Source: Brassica napus
Lineage: Eukaryota > Streptophyta > Magnoliopsida > Brassicales > Brassicaceae
NCBI RefSeq assembly: GCF_020379485.1
Contig: NW_026016872.1
Span: 1 to 64,000, forward strand
Direction: 5' to 3'
Length of the DNA: 64,000 nucleotides
Shown: positions 48,501-63,500 of the stretch, one piece after another
How the letters are laid out: every line of letters starts with the position of its first letter
How positions within the stretch are numbered: the stretch's first letter is position 1
Notes under the pieces: model-generated
Databases searched by the model: none
What the model saw: the letters and a program-made list of their open reading frames with translations, nothing else
Told to the model about the DNA's origin: nothing
Position numbers and translations under genes: made by a program

Positions 48501-51500
48501 CTTTGTCATTCTAATCAAACCAGGAAGAATCGCGATGTAAGAAGCTTGATTTTGATACATAAAGTAGTGGAGAATCATTAGGAAGTGGAATAAATCTCAT
48601 AGGAGTTAGGATGAAGAAGCTATCCCACTTTCAAATCAGGTGATCCCAGTTTTCCTGTTTGGGAATATGACAACTTCTTTGTCATTCTAATCAAACCAGG
48701 AAGAATCGCGATGTAAGAAGCTTGATTTTGATACATAAAGTAGTGGAGAATCATTAGGAAGTGGAATAAATCTCATAGGAGTTAGGATGAAGAAGCTATC
48801 CCACTTTCAAATCAGGTGATCCCAGTTTTCCTGTTTGGGAATATGACAACTTCTTTGTCATTCTAATCAAACCAGGAAGAATCGCGATGTAAGAAGCTTG
48901 ATTTTGATACATAAAGTAGTGGAGAATCATTAGGAAGTGGAATAAATCTCATAGGAGTTAGGATGAAGAAGCTATCCCACTTTCAAATCAGGTGATCCCA
49001 GTTTTCCTGTTTGGGAATATGACAACTTCTTTGTCATTCTAATCAAACCAGGAAGAATCGCGATGTAAGAAGCTTGATTTTGATACATAAAGTAGTGGAG
49101 AATCATTAGGAAGTGGAATAAATCTCATAGGAGTTAGGATGAAGAAGCTATCCCACTTTCAAATCAGGTGATCCCAGTTTTCCTGTTTGGGAATATGACA
49201 ACTTCTTTGTCATTCTAATCAAACCAGGAAGAATCGCGATGTAAGAAGCTTGATTTTGATACATAAAGTAGTGGAGAATCATTAGGAAGTGGAATAAATC
49301 TCATAGGAGTTAGGATGAAGAAGCTATCCCACTTTCAAATCAGGTGATCCCAGTTTTCCTGTTTGGGAATATGACAACTTCTTTGTCATTCTAATCAAAC
49401 CAGGAAGAATCGCGATGTAAGAAGCTTGATTTTGATACATAAAGTAGTGGAGAATCATTAGGAAGTGGAATAAATCTCATAGGAGTTAGGATGAAGAAGC
49501 TATCCCACTTTCAAATCAGGTGATCCCAGTTTTCCTGTTTGGGAATATGACAACTTCTTTGTCATTCTAATCAAACCAGGAAGAATCGCGATGTAAGAAG
49601 CTTGATTTTGATACATAAAGTAGTGGAGAATCATTAGGAAGTGGAATAAATCTCATAGGAGTTAGGATGAAGAAGCTATCCCACTTTCAAATCAGGTGAT
49701 CCCAGTTTTCCTGTTTGGGAATATGACAACTTCTTTGTCATTCTAATCAAACCAGGAAGAATCGCGATGTAAGAAGCTTGATTTTGATACATAAAGTAGT
49801 GGAGAATCATTAGGAAGTGGAATAAATCTCATAGGAGTTAGGATGAAGAAGCTATCCCACTTTCAAATCAGGTGATCCCAGTTTTCCTGTTTGGGAATAT
49901 GACAACTTCTTTGTCATTCTAATCAAACCAGGAAGAATCGCGATGTAAGAAGCTTGATTTTGATACATAAAGTAGTGGAGAATCATTAGGAAGTGGAATA
50001 AATCTCATAGGAGTTAGGATGAAGAAGCTATCCCACTTTCAAATCAGGTGATCCCAGTTTTCCTGTTTGGGAATATGACAACTTCTTTGTCATTCTAATC
50101 AAACCAGGAAGAATCGCGATGTAAGAAGCTTGATTTTGATACATAAAGTAGTGGAGAATCATTAGGAAGTGGAATAAATCTCATAGGAGTTAGGATGAAG
50201 AAGCTATCCCACTTTCAAATCAGGTGATCCCAGTTTTCCTGTTTGGGAATATGACAACTTCTTTGTCATTCTAATCAAACCAGGAAGAATCGCGATGTAA
50301 GAAGCTTGATTTTGATACATAAAGTAGTGGAGAATCATTAGGAAGTGGAATAAATCTCATAGGAGTTAGGATGAAGAAGCTATCCCACTTTCAAATCAGG
50401 TGATCCCAGTTTTCCTGTTTGGGAATATGACAACTTCTTTGTCATTCTAATCAAACCAGGAAGAATCGCGATGTAAGAAGCTTGATTTTGATACATAAAG
50501 TAGTGGAGAATCATTAGGAAGTGGAATAAATCTCATAGGAGTTAGGATGAAGAAGCTATCCCACTTTCAAATCAGGTGATCCCAGTTTTCCTGTTTGGGA
50601 ATATGACAACTTCTTTGTCATTCTAATCAAACCAGGAAGAATCGCGATGTAAGAAGCTTGATTTTGATACATAAAGTAGTGGAGAATCATTAGGAAGTGG
50701 AATAAATCTCATAGGAGTTAGGATGAAGAAGCTATCCCACTTTCAAATCAGGTGATCCCAGTTTTCCTGTTTGGGAATATGACAACTTCTTTGTCATTCT
50801 AATCAAACCAGGAAGAATCGCGATGTAAGAAGCTTGATTTTGATACATAAAGTAGTGGAGAATCATTAGGAAGTGGAATAAATCTCATAGGAGTTAGGAT
50901 GAAGAAGCTATCCCACTTTCAAATCAGGTGATCCCAGTTTTCCTGTTTGGGAATATGACAACTTCTTTGTCATTCTAATCAAACCAGGAAGAATCGCGAT
51001 GTAAGAAGCTTGATTTTGATACATAAAGTAGTGGAGAATCATTAGGAAGTGGAATAAATCTCATAGGAGTTAGGATGAAGAAGCTATCCCACTTTCAAAT
51101 CAGGTGATCCCAGTTTTCCTGTTTGGGAATATGACAACTTCTTTGTCATTCTAATCAAACCAGGAAGAATCGCGATGTAAGAAGCTTGATTTTGATACAT
51201 AAAGTAGTGGAGAATCATTAGGAAGTGGAATAAATCTCATAGGAGTTAGGATGAAGAAGCTATCCCACTTTCAAATCAGGTGATCCCAGTTTTCCTGTTT
51301 GGGAATATGACAACTTCTTTGTCATTCTAATCAAACCAGGAAGAATCGCGATGTAAGAAGCTTGATTTTGATACATAAAGTAGTGGAGAATCATTAGGAA
51401 GTGGAATAAATCTCATAGGAGTTAGGATGAAGAAGCTATCCCACTTTCAAATCAGGTGATCCCAGTTTTCCTGTTTGGGAATATGACAACTTCTTTGTCA

Positions 51501-54500
51501 TTCTAATCAAACCAGGAAGAATCGCGATGTAAGAAGCTTGATTTTGATACATAAAGTAGTGGAGAATCATTAGGAAGTGGAATAAATCTCATAGGAGTTA
51601 GGATGAAGAAGCTATCCCACTTTCAAATCAGGTGATCCCAGTTTTCCTGTTTGGGAATATGACAACTTCTTTGTCATTCTAATCAAACCAGGAAGAATCG
51701 CGATGTAAGAAGCTTGATTTTGATACATAAAGTAGTGGAGAATCATTAGGAAGTGGAATAAATCTCATAGGAGTTAGGATGAAGAAGCTATCCCACTTTC
51801 AAATCAGGTGATCCCAGTTTTCCTGTTTGGGAATATGACAACTTCTTTGTCATTCTAATCAAACCAGGAAGAATCGCGATGTAAGAAGCTTGATTTTGAT
51901 ACATAAAGTAGTGGAGAATCATTAGGAAGTGGAATAAATCTCATAGGAGTTAGGATGAAGAAGCTATCCCACTTTCAAATCAGGTGATCCCAGTTTTCCT
52001 GTTTGGGAATATGACAACTTCTTTGTCATTCTAATCAAACCAGGAAGAATCGCGATGTAAGAAGCTTGATTTTGATACATAAAGTAGTGGAGAATCATTA
52101 GGAAGTGGAATAAATCTCATAGGAGTTAGGATGAAGAAGCTATCCCACTTTCAAATCAGGTGATCCCAGTTTTCCTGTTTGGGAATATGACAACTTCTTT
52201 GTCATTCTAATCAAACCAGGAAGAATCGCGATGTAAGAAGCTTGATTTTGATACATAAAGTAGTGGAGAATCATTAGGAAGTGGAATAAATCTCATAGGA
52301 GTTAGGATGAAGAAGCTATCCCACTTTCAAATCAGGTGATCCCAGTTTTCCTGTTTGGGAATATGACAACTTCTTTGTCATTCTAATCAAACCAGGAAGA
52401 ATCGCGATGTAAGAAGCTTGATTTTGATACATAAAGTAGTGGAGAATCATTAGGAAGTGGAAAAATCTCATAGGAGTTAGGATGAAGAAGCTATCCCACT
52501 TTCAAATCAGGTGATCCCAGTTTTCCTGTTTGGGAATATGACAACTTCTTTGTCATTCTAATCAAACCAGGAAGAATCGCGATGTAAGAAGCTTGATTTT
52601 GATACATAAAGTAGTGGAGAATCATTAGGAAGTGGAATAAATCTCATAGGAGTTAGGATGAAGAAGCTATCCCACTTTCAAATCAGGTGATCCCAGTTTT
52701 CCTGTTTGGGAATATGACAACTTCTTTGTCATTCTAATCAAACCAGGAAGAATCGCGATGTAAGAAGCTTGATTTTGATACATAAAGTAGTGGAGAATCA
52801 TTAGGAAGTGGAATAAATCTCATAGGAGTTAGGATGAAGAAGCTATCCCACTTTCAAATCAGGTGATCCCAGTTTTCCTGTTTGGGAATATGACAACTTC
52901 TTTGTCATTCTAATCAAACCAGGAAGAATCGCGATGTAAGAAGCTTGATTTTGATACATAAAGTAGTGGAGAATCATTAGGAAGTGGAATAAATCTCATA
53001 GGAGTTAGGATGAAGAAGCTATCCCACTTTCAAATCAGGTGATCCCAGTTTTCCTGTTTGGGAATATGACAACTTCTTTGTCATTCTAATCAAACCAGGA
53101 AGAATCGCGATGTAAGAAGCTTGATTTTGATACATAAAGTAGTGGAGAATCATTAGGAAGTGGAATAAATCTCATAGGAGTTAGGATGAAGAAGCTATCC
53201 CACTTTCAAATCAGGTGATCCCAGTTTTCCTGTTTGGGAATATGACAACTTCTTTGTCATTCTAATCAAACCAGGAAGAATCGCGATGTAAGAAGCTTGA
53301 TTTTGATACATAAAGTAGTGGAGAATCATTAGGAAGTGGAATAAATCTCATAGGAGTTAGGATGAAGAAGCTATCCCACTTTCAAATCAGGTGATCCCAG
53401 TTTTCCTGTTTGGGAATATGACAACTTCTTTGTCATTCTAATCAAACCAGGAAGAATCGCGATGTAAGAAGCTTGATTTTGATACATAAAGTAGTGGAGA
53501 ATCATTAGGAAGTGGAATAAATCTCATAGGAGTTAGGATGAAGAAGCTATCCCACTTTCAAATCAGGTGATCCCAGTTTTCCTGTTTGGGAATATGACAA
53601 CTTCTTTGTCATTCTAATCAAACCAGGAAGAATCGCGATGTAAGAAGCTTGATTTTGATACATAAAGTAGTGGAGAATCATTAGGAAGTGGAATAAATCT
53701 CATAGGAGTTAGGATGAAGAAGCTATCCCACTTTCAAATCAGGTGATCCCAGTTTTCCTGTTTGGGAATATGACAACTTCTTTGTCATTCTAATCAAACC
53801 AGGAAGAATCGCGATGTAAGAAGCTTGATTTTGATACATAAAGTAGTGGAGAATCATTAGGAAGTGGAATAAATCTCATAGGAGTTAGGATGAAGAAGCT
53901 ATCCCACTTTCAAATCAGGTGATCCCAGTTTTCCTGTTTGGGAATATGACAACTTCTTTGTCATTCTAATCAAACCAGGAAGAATCGCGATGTAAGAAGC
54001 TTGATTTTGATACATAAAGTAGTGGAGAATCATTAGGAAGTGGAATAAATCTCATAGGAGTTAGGATGAAGAAGCTATCCCACTTTCAAATCAGGTGATC
54101 CCAGTTTTCCTGTTTGGGAATATGACAACTTCTTTGTCATTCTAATCAAACCAGGAAGAATCGCGATGTAAGAAGCTTGATTTTGATACATAAAGTAGTG
54201 GAGAATCATTAGGAAGTGGAATAAATCTCATAGGAGTTAGGATGAAGAAGCTATCCCACTTTCAAATCAGGTGATCCCAGTTTTCCTGTTTGGGAATATG
54301 ACAACTTCTTTGTCATTCTAATCAAACCAGGAAGAATCGCGATGTAAGAAGCTTGATTTTGATACATAAAGTAGTGGAGAATCATTAGGAAGTGGAATAA
54401 ATCTCATAGGAGTTAGGATGAAGAAGCTATCCCACTTTCAAATCAGGTGATCCCAGTTTTCCTGTTTGGGAATATGACAACTTCTTTGTCATTCTAATCA

Positions 54501-57500
54501 AACCAGGAAGAATCGCGATGTAAGAAGCTTGATTTTGATACATAAAGTAGTGGAGAATCATTAGGAAGTGGAATAAATCTCATAGGAGTTAGGATGAAGA
54601 AGCTATCCCACTTTCAAATCAGGTGATCCCAGTTTTCCTGTTTGGGAATATGACAACTTCTTTGTCATTCTAATCAAACCAGGAAGAATCGCGATGTAAG
54701 AAGCTTGATTTTGATACATAAAGTAGTGGAGAATCATTAGGAAGTGGAATAAATCTCATAGGAGTTAGGATGAAGAAGCTATCCCACTTTCAAATCAGGT
54801 GATCCCAGTTTTCCTGTTTGGGAATATGACAACTTCTTTGTCATTCTAATCAAACCAGGAAGAATCGCGATGTAAGAAGCTTGATTTTGATACATAAAGT
54901 AGTGGAGAATCATTAGGAAGTGGAATAAATCTCATAGGAGTTAGGATGAAGAAGCTATCCCACTTTCAAATCAGGTGATCCCAGTTTTCCTGTTTGGGAA
55001 TATGACAACTTCTTTGTCATTCTAATCAAACCAGGAAGAATCGCGATGTAAGAAGCTTGATTTTGATACATAAAGTAGTGGAGAATCATTAGGAAGTGGA
55101 ATAAATCTCATAGGAGTTAGGATGAAGAAGCTATCCCACTTTCAAATCAGGTGATCCCAGTTTTCCTGTTTGGGAATATGACAACTTCTTTGTCATTCTA
55201 ATCAAACCAGGAAGAATCGCGATGTAAGAAGCTTGATTTTGATACATAAAGTAGTGGAGAATCATTAGGAAGTGGAATAAATCTCATAGGAGTTAGGATG
55301 AAGAAGCTATCCCACTTTCAAATCAGGTGATCCCAGTTTTCCTGTTTGGGAATATGACAACTTCTTTGTCATTCTAATCAAACCAGGAAGAATCGCGATG
55401 TAAGAAGCTTGATTTTGATACATAAAGTAGTGGAGAATCATTAGGAAGTGGAATAAATCTCATAGGAGTTAGGATGAAGAAGCTATCCCACTTTCAAATC
55501 AGGTGATCCCAGTTTTCCTGTTTGGGAATATGACAACTTCTTTGTCATTCTAATCAAACCAGGAAGAATCGCGATGTAAGAAGCTTGATTTTGATACATA
55601 AAGTAGTGGAGAATCATTAGGAAGTGGAATAAATCTCATAGGAGTTAGGATGAAGAAGCTATCCCACTTTCAAATCAGGTGATCCCAGTTTTCCTGTTTG
55701 GGAATATGACAACTTCTTTGTCATTCTAATCAAACCAGGAAGAATCGCGATGTAAGAAGCTTGATTTTGATACATAAAGTAGTGGAGAATCATTAGGAAG
55801 TGGAATAAATCTCATAGGAGTTAGGATGAAGAAGCTATCCCACTTTCAAATCAGGTGATCCCAGTTTTCCTGTTTGGGAATATGACAACTTCTTTGTCAT
55901 TCTAATCAAACCAGGAAGAATCGCGATGTAAGAAGCTTGATTTTGATACATAAAGTAGTGGAGAATCATTAGGAAGTGGAATAAATCTCATAGGAGTTAG
56001 GATGAAGAAGCTATCCCACTTTCAAATCAGGTGATCCCAGTTTTCCTGTTTGGGAATATGACAACTTCTTTGTCATTCTAATCAAACCAGGAAGAATCGC
56101 GATGTAAGAAGCTTGATTTTGATACATAAAGTAGTGGAGAATCACCAGGAAGTGGAATAAATCTCATAGGAGTTAGGATGAAGAAGCTATCCCACTTTCA
56201 AATCAGGTGATCCCAGTTTTCCTGTTTGGGAATATGACAACTTCTTTGTCATTCTAATCAAACCAGGAAGAATCGCGATGTAAGAAGCTTGATTTTGATA
56301 CATAAAGTAGTGGAGAATCATTAGGAAGTGGAATAAATCTCATAGGAGTTAGGATGAAGAAGCTATCCCACTTTCAAATCAGGTGATCCCAGTTTTCCTG
56401 TTTGGGAATATGACAACTTCTTTGTCATTCTAATCAAACCAGGAAGAATCGCGATGTAAGAAGCTTGATTTTGATACATAAAGTAGTGGAGAATCATTAG
56501 GAAGTGGAATAAATCTCATAGGAGTTAGGATGAAGAAGCTATCCCACTTTCAAATCAGGTGATCCCAGTTTTCCTGTTTGGGAATATGACAACTTCTTTG
56601 TCATTCTAATCAAACCAGGAAGAATCGCGATGTAAGAAGCTTGATTTTGATACATAAAGTAGTGGAGAATCATTAGGAAGTGGAATAAATCTCATAGGAG
56701 TTAGGATGAAGAAGCTATCCCACTTTCAAATCAGGTGATCCCAGTTTTCCTGTTTGGGAATATGACAACTTCTTTGTCATTCTAATCAAACCAGGAAGAA
56801 TCGCGATGTAAGAAGCTTGATTTTGATACATAAAGTAGTGGAGAATCATTAGGAAGTGGAATAAATCTCATAGGAGTTAGGATGAAGAAGCTATCCCACT
56901 TTCAAATCAGGTGATCCCAGTTTTCCTGTTTGGGAATATGACAACTTCTTTGTCATTCTAATCAAACCAGGAAGAATCGCGATGTAAGAAGCTTGATTTT
57001 GATACATAAAGTAGTGGAGAATCATTAGGAAGTGGAATAAATCTCATAGGAGTTAGGATGAAGAAGCTATCCCACTTTCAAATCAGGTGATCCCAGTTTT
57101 CCTGTTTGGGAATATGACAACTTCTTTGTCATTCTAATCAAACCAGGAAGAATCGCGATGTAAGAAGCTTGATTTTGATACATAAAGTAGTGGAGAATCA
57201 TTAGGAAGTGGAATAAATCTCATAGGAGTTAGGATGAAGAAGCTATCCCACTTTCAAATCAGGTGATCCCAGTTTTCCTGTTTGGGAATATGACAACTTC
57301 TTTGTCATTCTAATCAAACCAGGAAGAATCGCGATGTAAGAAGCTTGATTTTGATACATAAAGTAGTGGAGAATCATTAGGAAGTGGAATAAATCTCATA
57401 GGAGTTAGGATGAAGAAGCTATCCCACTTTCAAATCAGGTGATCCCAGTTTTCCTGTTTGGGAATATGACAACTTCTTTGTCATTCTAATCAAACCAGGA

Positions 57501-60500
57501 AGAATCGCGATGTAAGAAGCTTGATTTTGATACATAAAGTAGTGGAGAATCATTAGGAAGTGGAATAAATCTCATAGGAGTTAGGATGAAGAAGCTATCC
57601 CACTTTCAAATCAGGTGATCCCAGTTTTCCTGTTTGGGAATATGACAACTTCTTTGTCATTCTAATCAAACCAGGAAGAATCGCGATGTAAGAAGCTTGA
57701 TTTTGATACATAAAGTAGTGGAGAATCATTAGGAAGTGGAATAAATCTCATAGGAGTTAGGATGAAGAAGCTATCCCACTTTCAAATCAGGTGATCCCAG
57801 TTTTCCTGTTTGGGAATATGACAACTTCTTTGTCATTCTAATCAAACCAGGAAGAATCGCGATGTAAGAAGCTTGATTTTGATACATAAAGTAGTGGAGA
57901 ATCATTAGGAAGTGGAATAAATCTCATAGGAGTTAGGATGAAGAAGCTATCCCACTTTCAAATCAGGTGATCCCAGTTTTCCTGTTTGGGAATATGACAA
58001 CTTCTTTGTCATTCTAATCAAACCAGGAAGAATCGCGATGTAAGAAGCTTGATTTTGATACATAAAGTAGTGGAGAATCATTAGGAAGTGGAATAAATCT
58101 CATAGGAGTTAGGATGAAGAAGCTATCCCACTTTCAAATCAGGTGATCCCAGTTTTCCTGTTTGGGAATATGACAACTTCTTTGTCATTCTAATCAAACC
58201 AGGAAGAATCGCGATGTAAGAAGCTTGATTTTGATACATAAAGTAGTGGAGAATCATTAGGAAGTGGAATAAATCTCATAGGAGTTAGGATGAAGAAGCT
58301 ATCCCACTTTCAAATCAGGTGATCCCAGTTTTCCTGTTTGGGAATATGACAACTTCTTTGTCATTCTAATCAAACCAGGAAGAATCGCGATGTAAGAAGC
58401 TTGATTTTGATACATAAAGTAGTGGAGAATCATTAGGAAGTGGAATAAATCTCATAGGAGTTAGGATGAAGAAGCTATCCCACTTTCAAATCAGGTGATC
58501 CCAGTTTTCCTGTTTGGGAATATGACAACTTCTTTGTCATTCTAATCAAACCAGGAAGAATCGCGATGTAAGAAGCTTGATTTTGATACATAAAGTAGTG
58601 GAGAATCATTAGGAAGTGGAATAAATCTCATAGGAGTTAGGATGAAGAAGCTATCCCACTTTCAAATCAGGTGATCCCAGTTTTCCTGTTTGGGAATATG
58701 ACAACTTCTTTGTCATTCTAATCAAACCAGGAAGAATCGCGATGTAAGAAGCTTGATTTTGATACATAAAGTAGTGGAGAATCATTAGGAAGTGGAATAA
58801 ATCTCATAGGAGTTAGGATGAAGAAGCTATCCCACTTTCAAATCAGGTGATCCCAGTTTTCCTGTTTGGGAATATGACAACTTCTTTGTCATTCTAATCA
58901 AACCAGGAAGAATCGCGATGTAAGAAGCTTGATTTTGATACATAAAGTAGTGGAGAATCATTAGGAAGTGGAATAAATCTCATAGGAGTTAGGATGAAGA
59001 AGCTATCCCACTTTCAAATCAGGTGATCCCAGTTTTCCTGTTTGGGAATATGACAACTTCTTTGTCATTCTAATCAAACCAGGAAGAATCGCGATGTAAG
59101 AAGCTTGATTTTGATACATAAAGTAGTGGAGAATCATTAGGAAGTGGAATAAATCTCATAGGAGTTAGGATGAAGAAGCTATCCCACTTTCAAATCAGGT
59201 GATCCCAGTTTTCCTGTTTGGGAATATGACAACTTCTTTGTCATTCTAATCAAACCAGGAAGAATCGCGATGTAAGAAGCTTGATTTTGATACATAAAGT
59301 AGTGGAGAATCATTAGGAAGTGGAATAAATCTCATAGGAGTTAGGATGAAGAAGCTATCCCACTTTCAAATCAGGTGATCCCAGTTTTCCTGTTTGGGAA
59401 TATGACAACTTCTTTGTCATTCTAATCAAACCAGGAAGAATCGCGATGTAAGAAGCTTGATTTTGATACATAAAGTAGTGGAGAATCATTAGGAAGTGGA
59501 ATAAATCTCATAGGAGTTAGGATGAAGAAGCTATCCCACTTTCAAATCAGGTGATCCCAGTTTTCCTGTTTGGGAATATGACAACTTCTTTGTCATTCTA
59601 ATCAAACCAGGAAGAATCGCGATGTAAGAAGCTTGATTTTGATACATAAAGTAGTGGAGAATCATTAGGAAGTGGAATAAATCTCATAGGAGTTAGGATG
59701 AAGAAGCTATCCCACTTTCAAATCAGGTGATCCCAGTTTTCCTGTTTGGGAATATGACAACTTCTTTGTCATTCTAATCAAACCAGGAAGAATCGCGATG
59801 TAAGAAGCTTGATTTTGATACATAAAGTAGTGGAGAATCATTAGGAAGTGGAATAAATCTCATAGGAGTTAGGATGAAGAAGCTATCCCACTTTCAAATC
59901 AGGTGATCCCAGTTTTCCTGTTTGGGAATATGACAACTTCTTTGTCATTCTAATCAAACCAGGAAGAATCGCGATGTAAGAAGCTTGATTTTGATACATA
60001 AAGTAGTGGAGAATCATTAGGAAGTGGAATAAATCTCATAGGAGTTAGGATGAAGAAGCTATCCCACTTTCAAATCAGGTGATCCCAGTTTTCCTGTTTG
60101 GGAATATGACAACTTCTTTGTCATTCTAATCAAACCAGGAAGAATCGCGATGTAAGAAGCTTGATTTTGATACATAAAGTAGTGGAGAATCATTAGGAAG
60201 TGGAATAAATCTCATAGGAGTTAGGATGAAGAAGCTATCCCACTTTCAAATCAGGTGATCCCAGTTTTCCTGTTTGGGAATATGACAACTTCTTTGTCAT
60301 TCTAATCAAACCAGGAAGAATCGCGATGTAAGAAGCTTGATTTTGATACATAAAGTAGTGGAGAATCATTAGGAAGTGGAATAAATCTCATAGGAGTTAG
60401 GATGAAGAAGCTATCCCACTTTCAAATCAGGTGATCCCAGTTTTCCTGTTTGGGAATATGACAACTTCTTTGTCATTCTAATCAAACCAGGAAGAATCGC

Positions 60501-63500
60501 GATGTAAGAAGCTTGATTTTGATACATAAAGTAGTGGAGAATCATTAGGAAGTGGAATAAATCTCATAGGAGTTAGGATGAAGAAGCTATCCCACTTTCA
60601 AATCAGGTGATCCCAGTTTTCCTGTTTGGGAATATGACAACTTCTTTGTCATTCTAATCAAACCAGGAAGAATCGCGATGTAAGAAGCTTGATTTTGATA
60701 CATAAAGTAGTGGAGAATCATTAGGAAGTGGAATAAATCTCATAGGAGTTAGGATGAAGAAGCTATCCCACTTTCAAATCAGGTGATCCCAGTTTTCCTG
60801 TTTGGGAATATGACAACTTCTTTGTCATTCTAATCAAACCAGGAAGAATCGCGATGTAAGAAGCTTGATTTTGATACATAAAGTAGTGGAGAATCATTAG
60901 GAAGTGGAATAAATCTCATAGGAGTTAGGATGAAGAAGCTATCCCACTTTCAAATCAGGTGATCCCAGTTTTCCTGTTTGGGAATATGACAACTTCTTTG
61001 TCATTCTAATCAAACCAGGAAGAATCGCGATGTAAGAAGCTTGATTTTGATACATAAAGTAGTGGAGAATCATTAGGAAGTGGAATAAATCTCATAGGAG
61101 TTAGGATGAAGAAGCTATCCCACTTTCAAATCAGGTGATCCCAGTTTTCCTGTTTGGGAATATGACAACTTCTTTGTCATTCTAATCAAACCAGGAAGAA
61201 TCGCGATGTAAGAAGCTTGATTTTGATACATAAAGTAGTGGAGAATCATTAGGAAGTGGAATAAATCTCATAGGAGTTAGGATGAAGAAGCTATCCCACT
61301 TTCAAATCAGGTGATCCCAGTTTTCCTGTTTGGGAATATGACAACTTCTTTGTCATTCTAATCAAACCAGGAAGAATCGCGATGTAAGAAGCTTGATTTT
61401 GATACATAAAGTAGTGGAGAATCATTAGGAAGTGGAATAAATCTCATAGGAGTTAGGATGAAGAAGCTATCCCACTTTCAAATCAGGTGATCCCAGTTTT
61501 CCTGTTTGGGAATATGACAACTTCTTTGTCATTCTAATCAAACCAGGAAGAATCGCGATGTAAGAAGCTTGATTTTGATACATAAAGTAGTGGAGAATCA
61601 TTAGGAAGTGGAATAAATCTCATAGGAGTTAGGATGAAGAAGCTATCCCACTTTCAAATCAGGTGATCCCAGTTTTCCTGTTTGGGAATATGACAACTTC
61701 TTTGTCATTCTAATCAAACCAGGAAGAATCGCGATGTAAGAAGCTTGATTTTGATACATAAAGTAGTGGAGAATCATTAGGAAGTGGAATAAATCTCATA
61801 GGAGTTAGGATGAAGAAGCTATCCCACTTTCAAATCAGGTGATCCCAGTTTTCCTGTTTGGGAATATGACAACTTCTTTGTCATTCTAATCAAACCAGGA
61901 AGAATCGCGATGTAAGAAGCTTGATTTTGATACATAAAGTAGTGGAGAATCATTAGGAAGTGGAATAAATCTCATAGGAGTTAGGATGAAGAAGCTATCC
62001 CACTTTCAAATCAGGTGATCCCAGTTTTCCTGTTTGGGAATATGACAACTTCTTTGTCATTCTAATCAAACCAGGAAGAATCGCGATGTAAGAAGCTTGA
62101 TTTTGATACATAAAGTAGTGGAGAATCATTAGGAAGTGGAATAAATCTCATAGGAGTTAGGATGAAGAAGCTATCCCACTTTCAAATCAGGTGATCCCAG
62201 TTTTCCTGTTTGGGAATATGACAACTTCTTTGTCATTCTAATCAAACCAGGAAGAATCGCGATGTAAGAAGCTTGATTTTGATACATAAAGTAGTGGAGA
62301 ATCATTAGGAAGTGGAATAAATCTCATAGGAGTTAGGATGAAGAAGCTATCCCACTTTCAAATCAGGTGATCCCAGTTTTCCTGTTTGGGAATATGACAA
62401 CTTCTTTGTCATTCTAATCAAACCAGGAAGAATCGCGATGTAAGAAGCTTGATTTTGATACATAAAGTAGTGGAGAATCATTAGGAAGTGGAATAAATCT
62501 CATAGGAGTTAGGATGAAGAAGCTATCCCACTTTCAAATCAGGTGATCCCAGTTTTCCTGTTTGGGAATATGACAACTTCTTTGTCATTCTAATCAAACC
62601 AGGAAGAATCGCGATGTAAGAAGCTTGATTTTGATACATAAAGTAGTGGAGAATCATTAGGAAGTGGAATAAATCTCATAGGAGTTAGGATGAAGAAGCT
62701 ATCCCACTTTCAAATCAGGTGATCCCAGTTTTCCTGTTTGGGAATATGACAACTTCTTTGTCATTCTAATCAAACCAGGAAGAATCGCGATGTAAGAAGC
62801 TTGATTTTGATACATAAAGTAGTGGAGAATCATTAGGAAGTGGAATAAATCTCATAGGAGTTAGGATGAAGAAGCTATCCCACTTTCAAATCAGGTGATC
62901 CCAGTTTTCCTGTTTGGGAATATGACAACTTCTTTGTCATTCTAATCAAACCAGGAAGAATCGCGATGTAAGAAGCTTGATTTTGATACATAAAGTAGTG
63001 GAGAATCATTAGGAAGTGGAATAAATCTCATAGGAGTTAGGATGAAGAAGCTATCCCACTTTCAAATCAGGTGATCCCAGTTTTCCTGTTTGGGAATATG
63101 ACAACTTCTTTGTCATTCTAATCAAACCAGGAAGAATCGCGATGTAAGAAGCTTGATTTTGATACATAAAGTAGTGGAGAATCATTAGGAAGTGGAATAA
63201 ATCTCATAGGAGTTAGGATGAAGAAGCTATCCCACTTTCAAATCAGGTGATCCCAGTTTTCCTGTTTGGGAATATGACAACTTCTTTGTCATTCTAATCA
63301 AACCAGGAAGAATCGCGATGTAAGAAGCTTGATTTTGATACATAAAGTAGTGGAGAATCATTAGGAAGTGGAATAAATCTCATAGGAGTTAGGATGAAGA
63401 AGCTATCCCACTTTCAAATCAGGTGATCCCAGTTTTCCTGTTTGGGAATATGACAACTTCTTTGTCATTCTAATCAAACCAGGAAGAATCGCGATGTAAG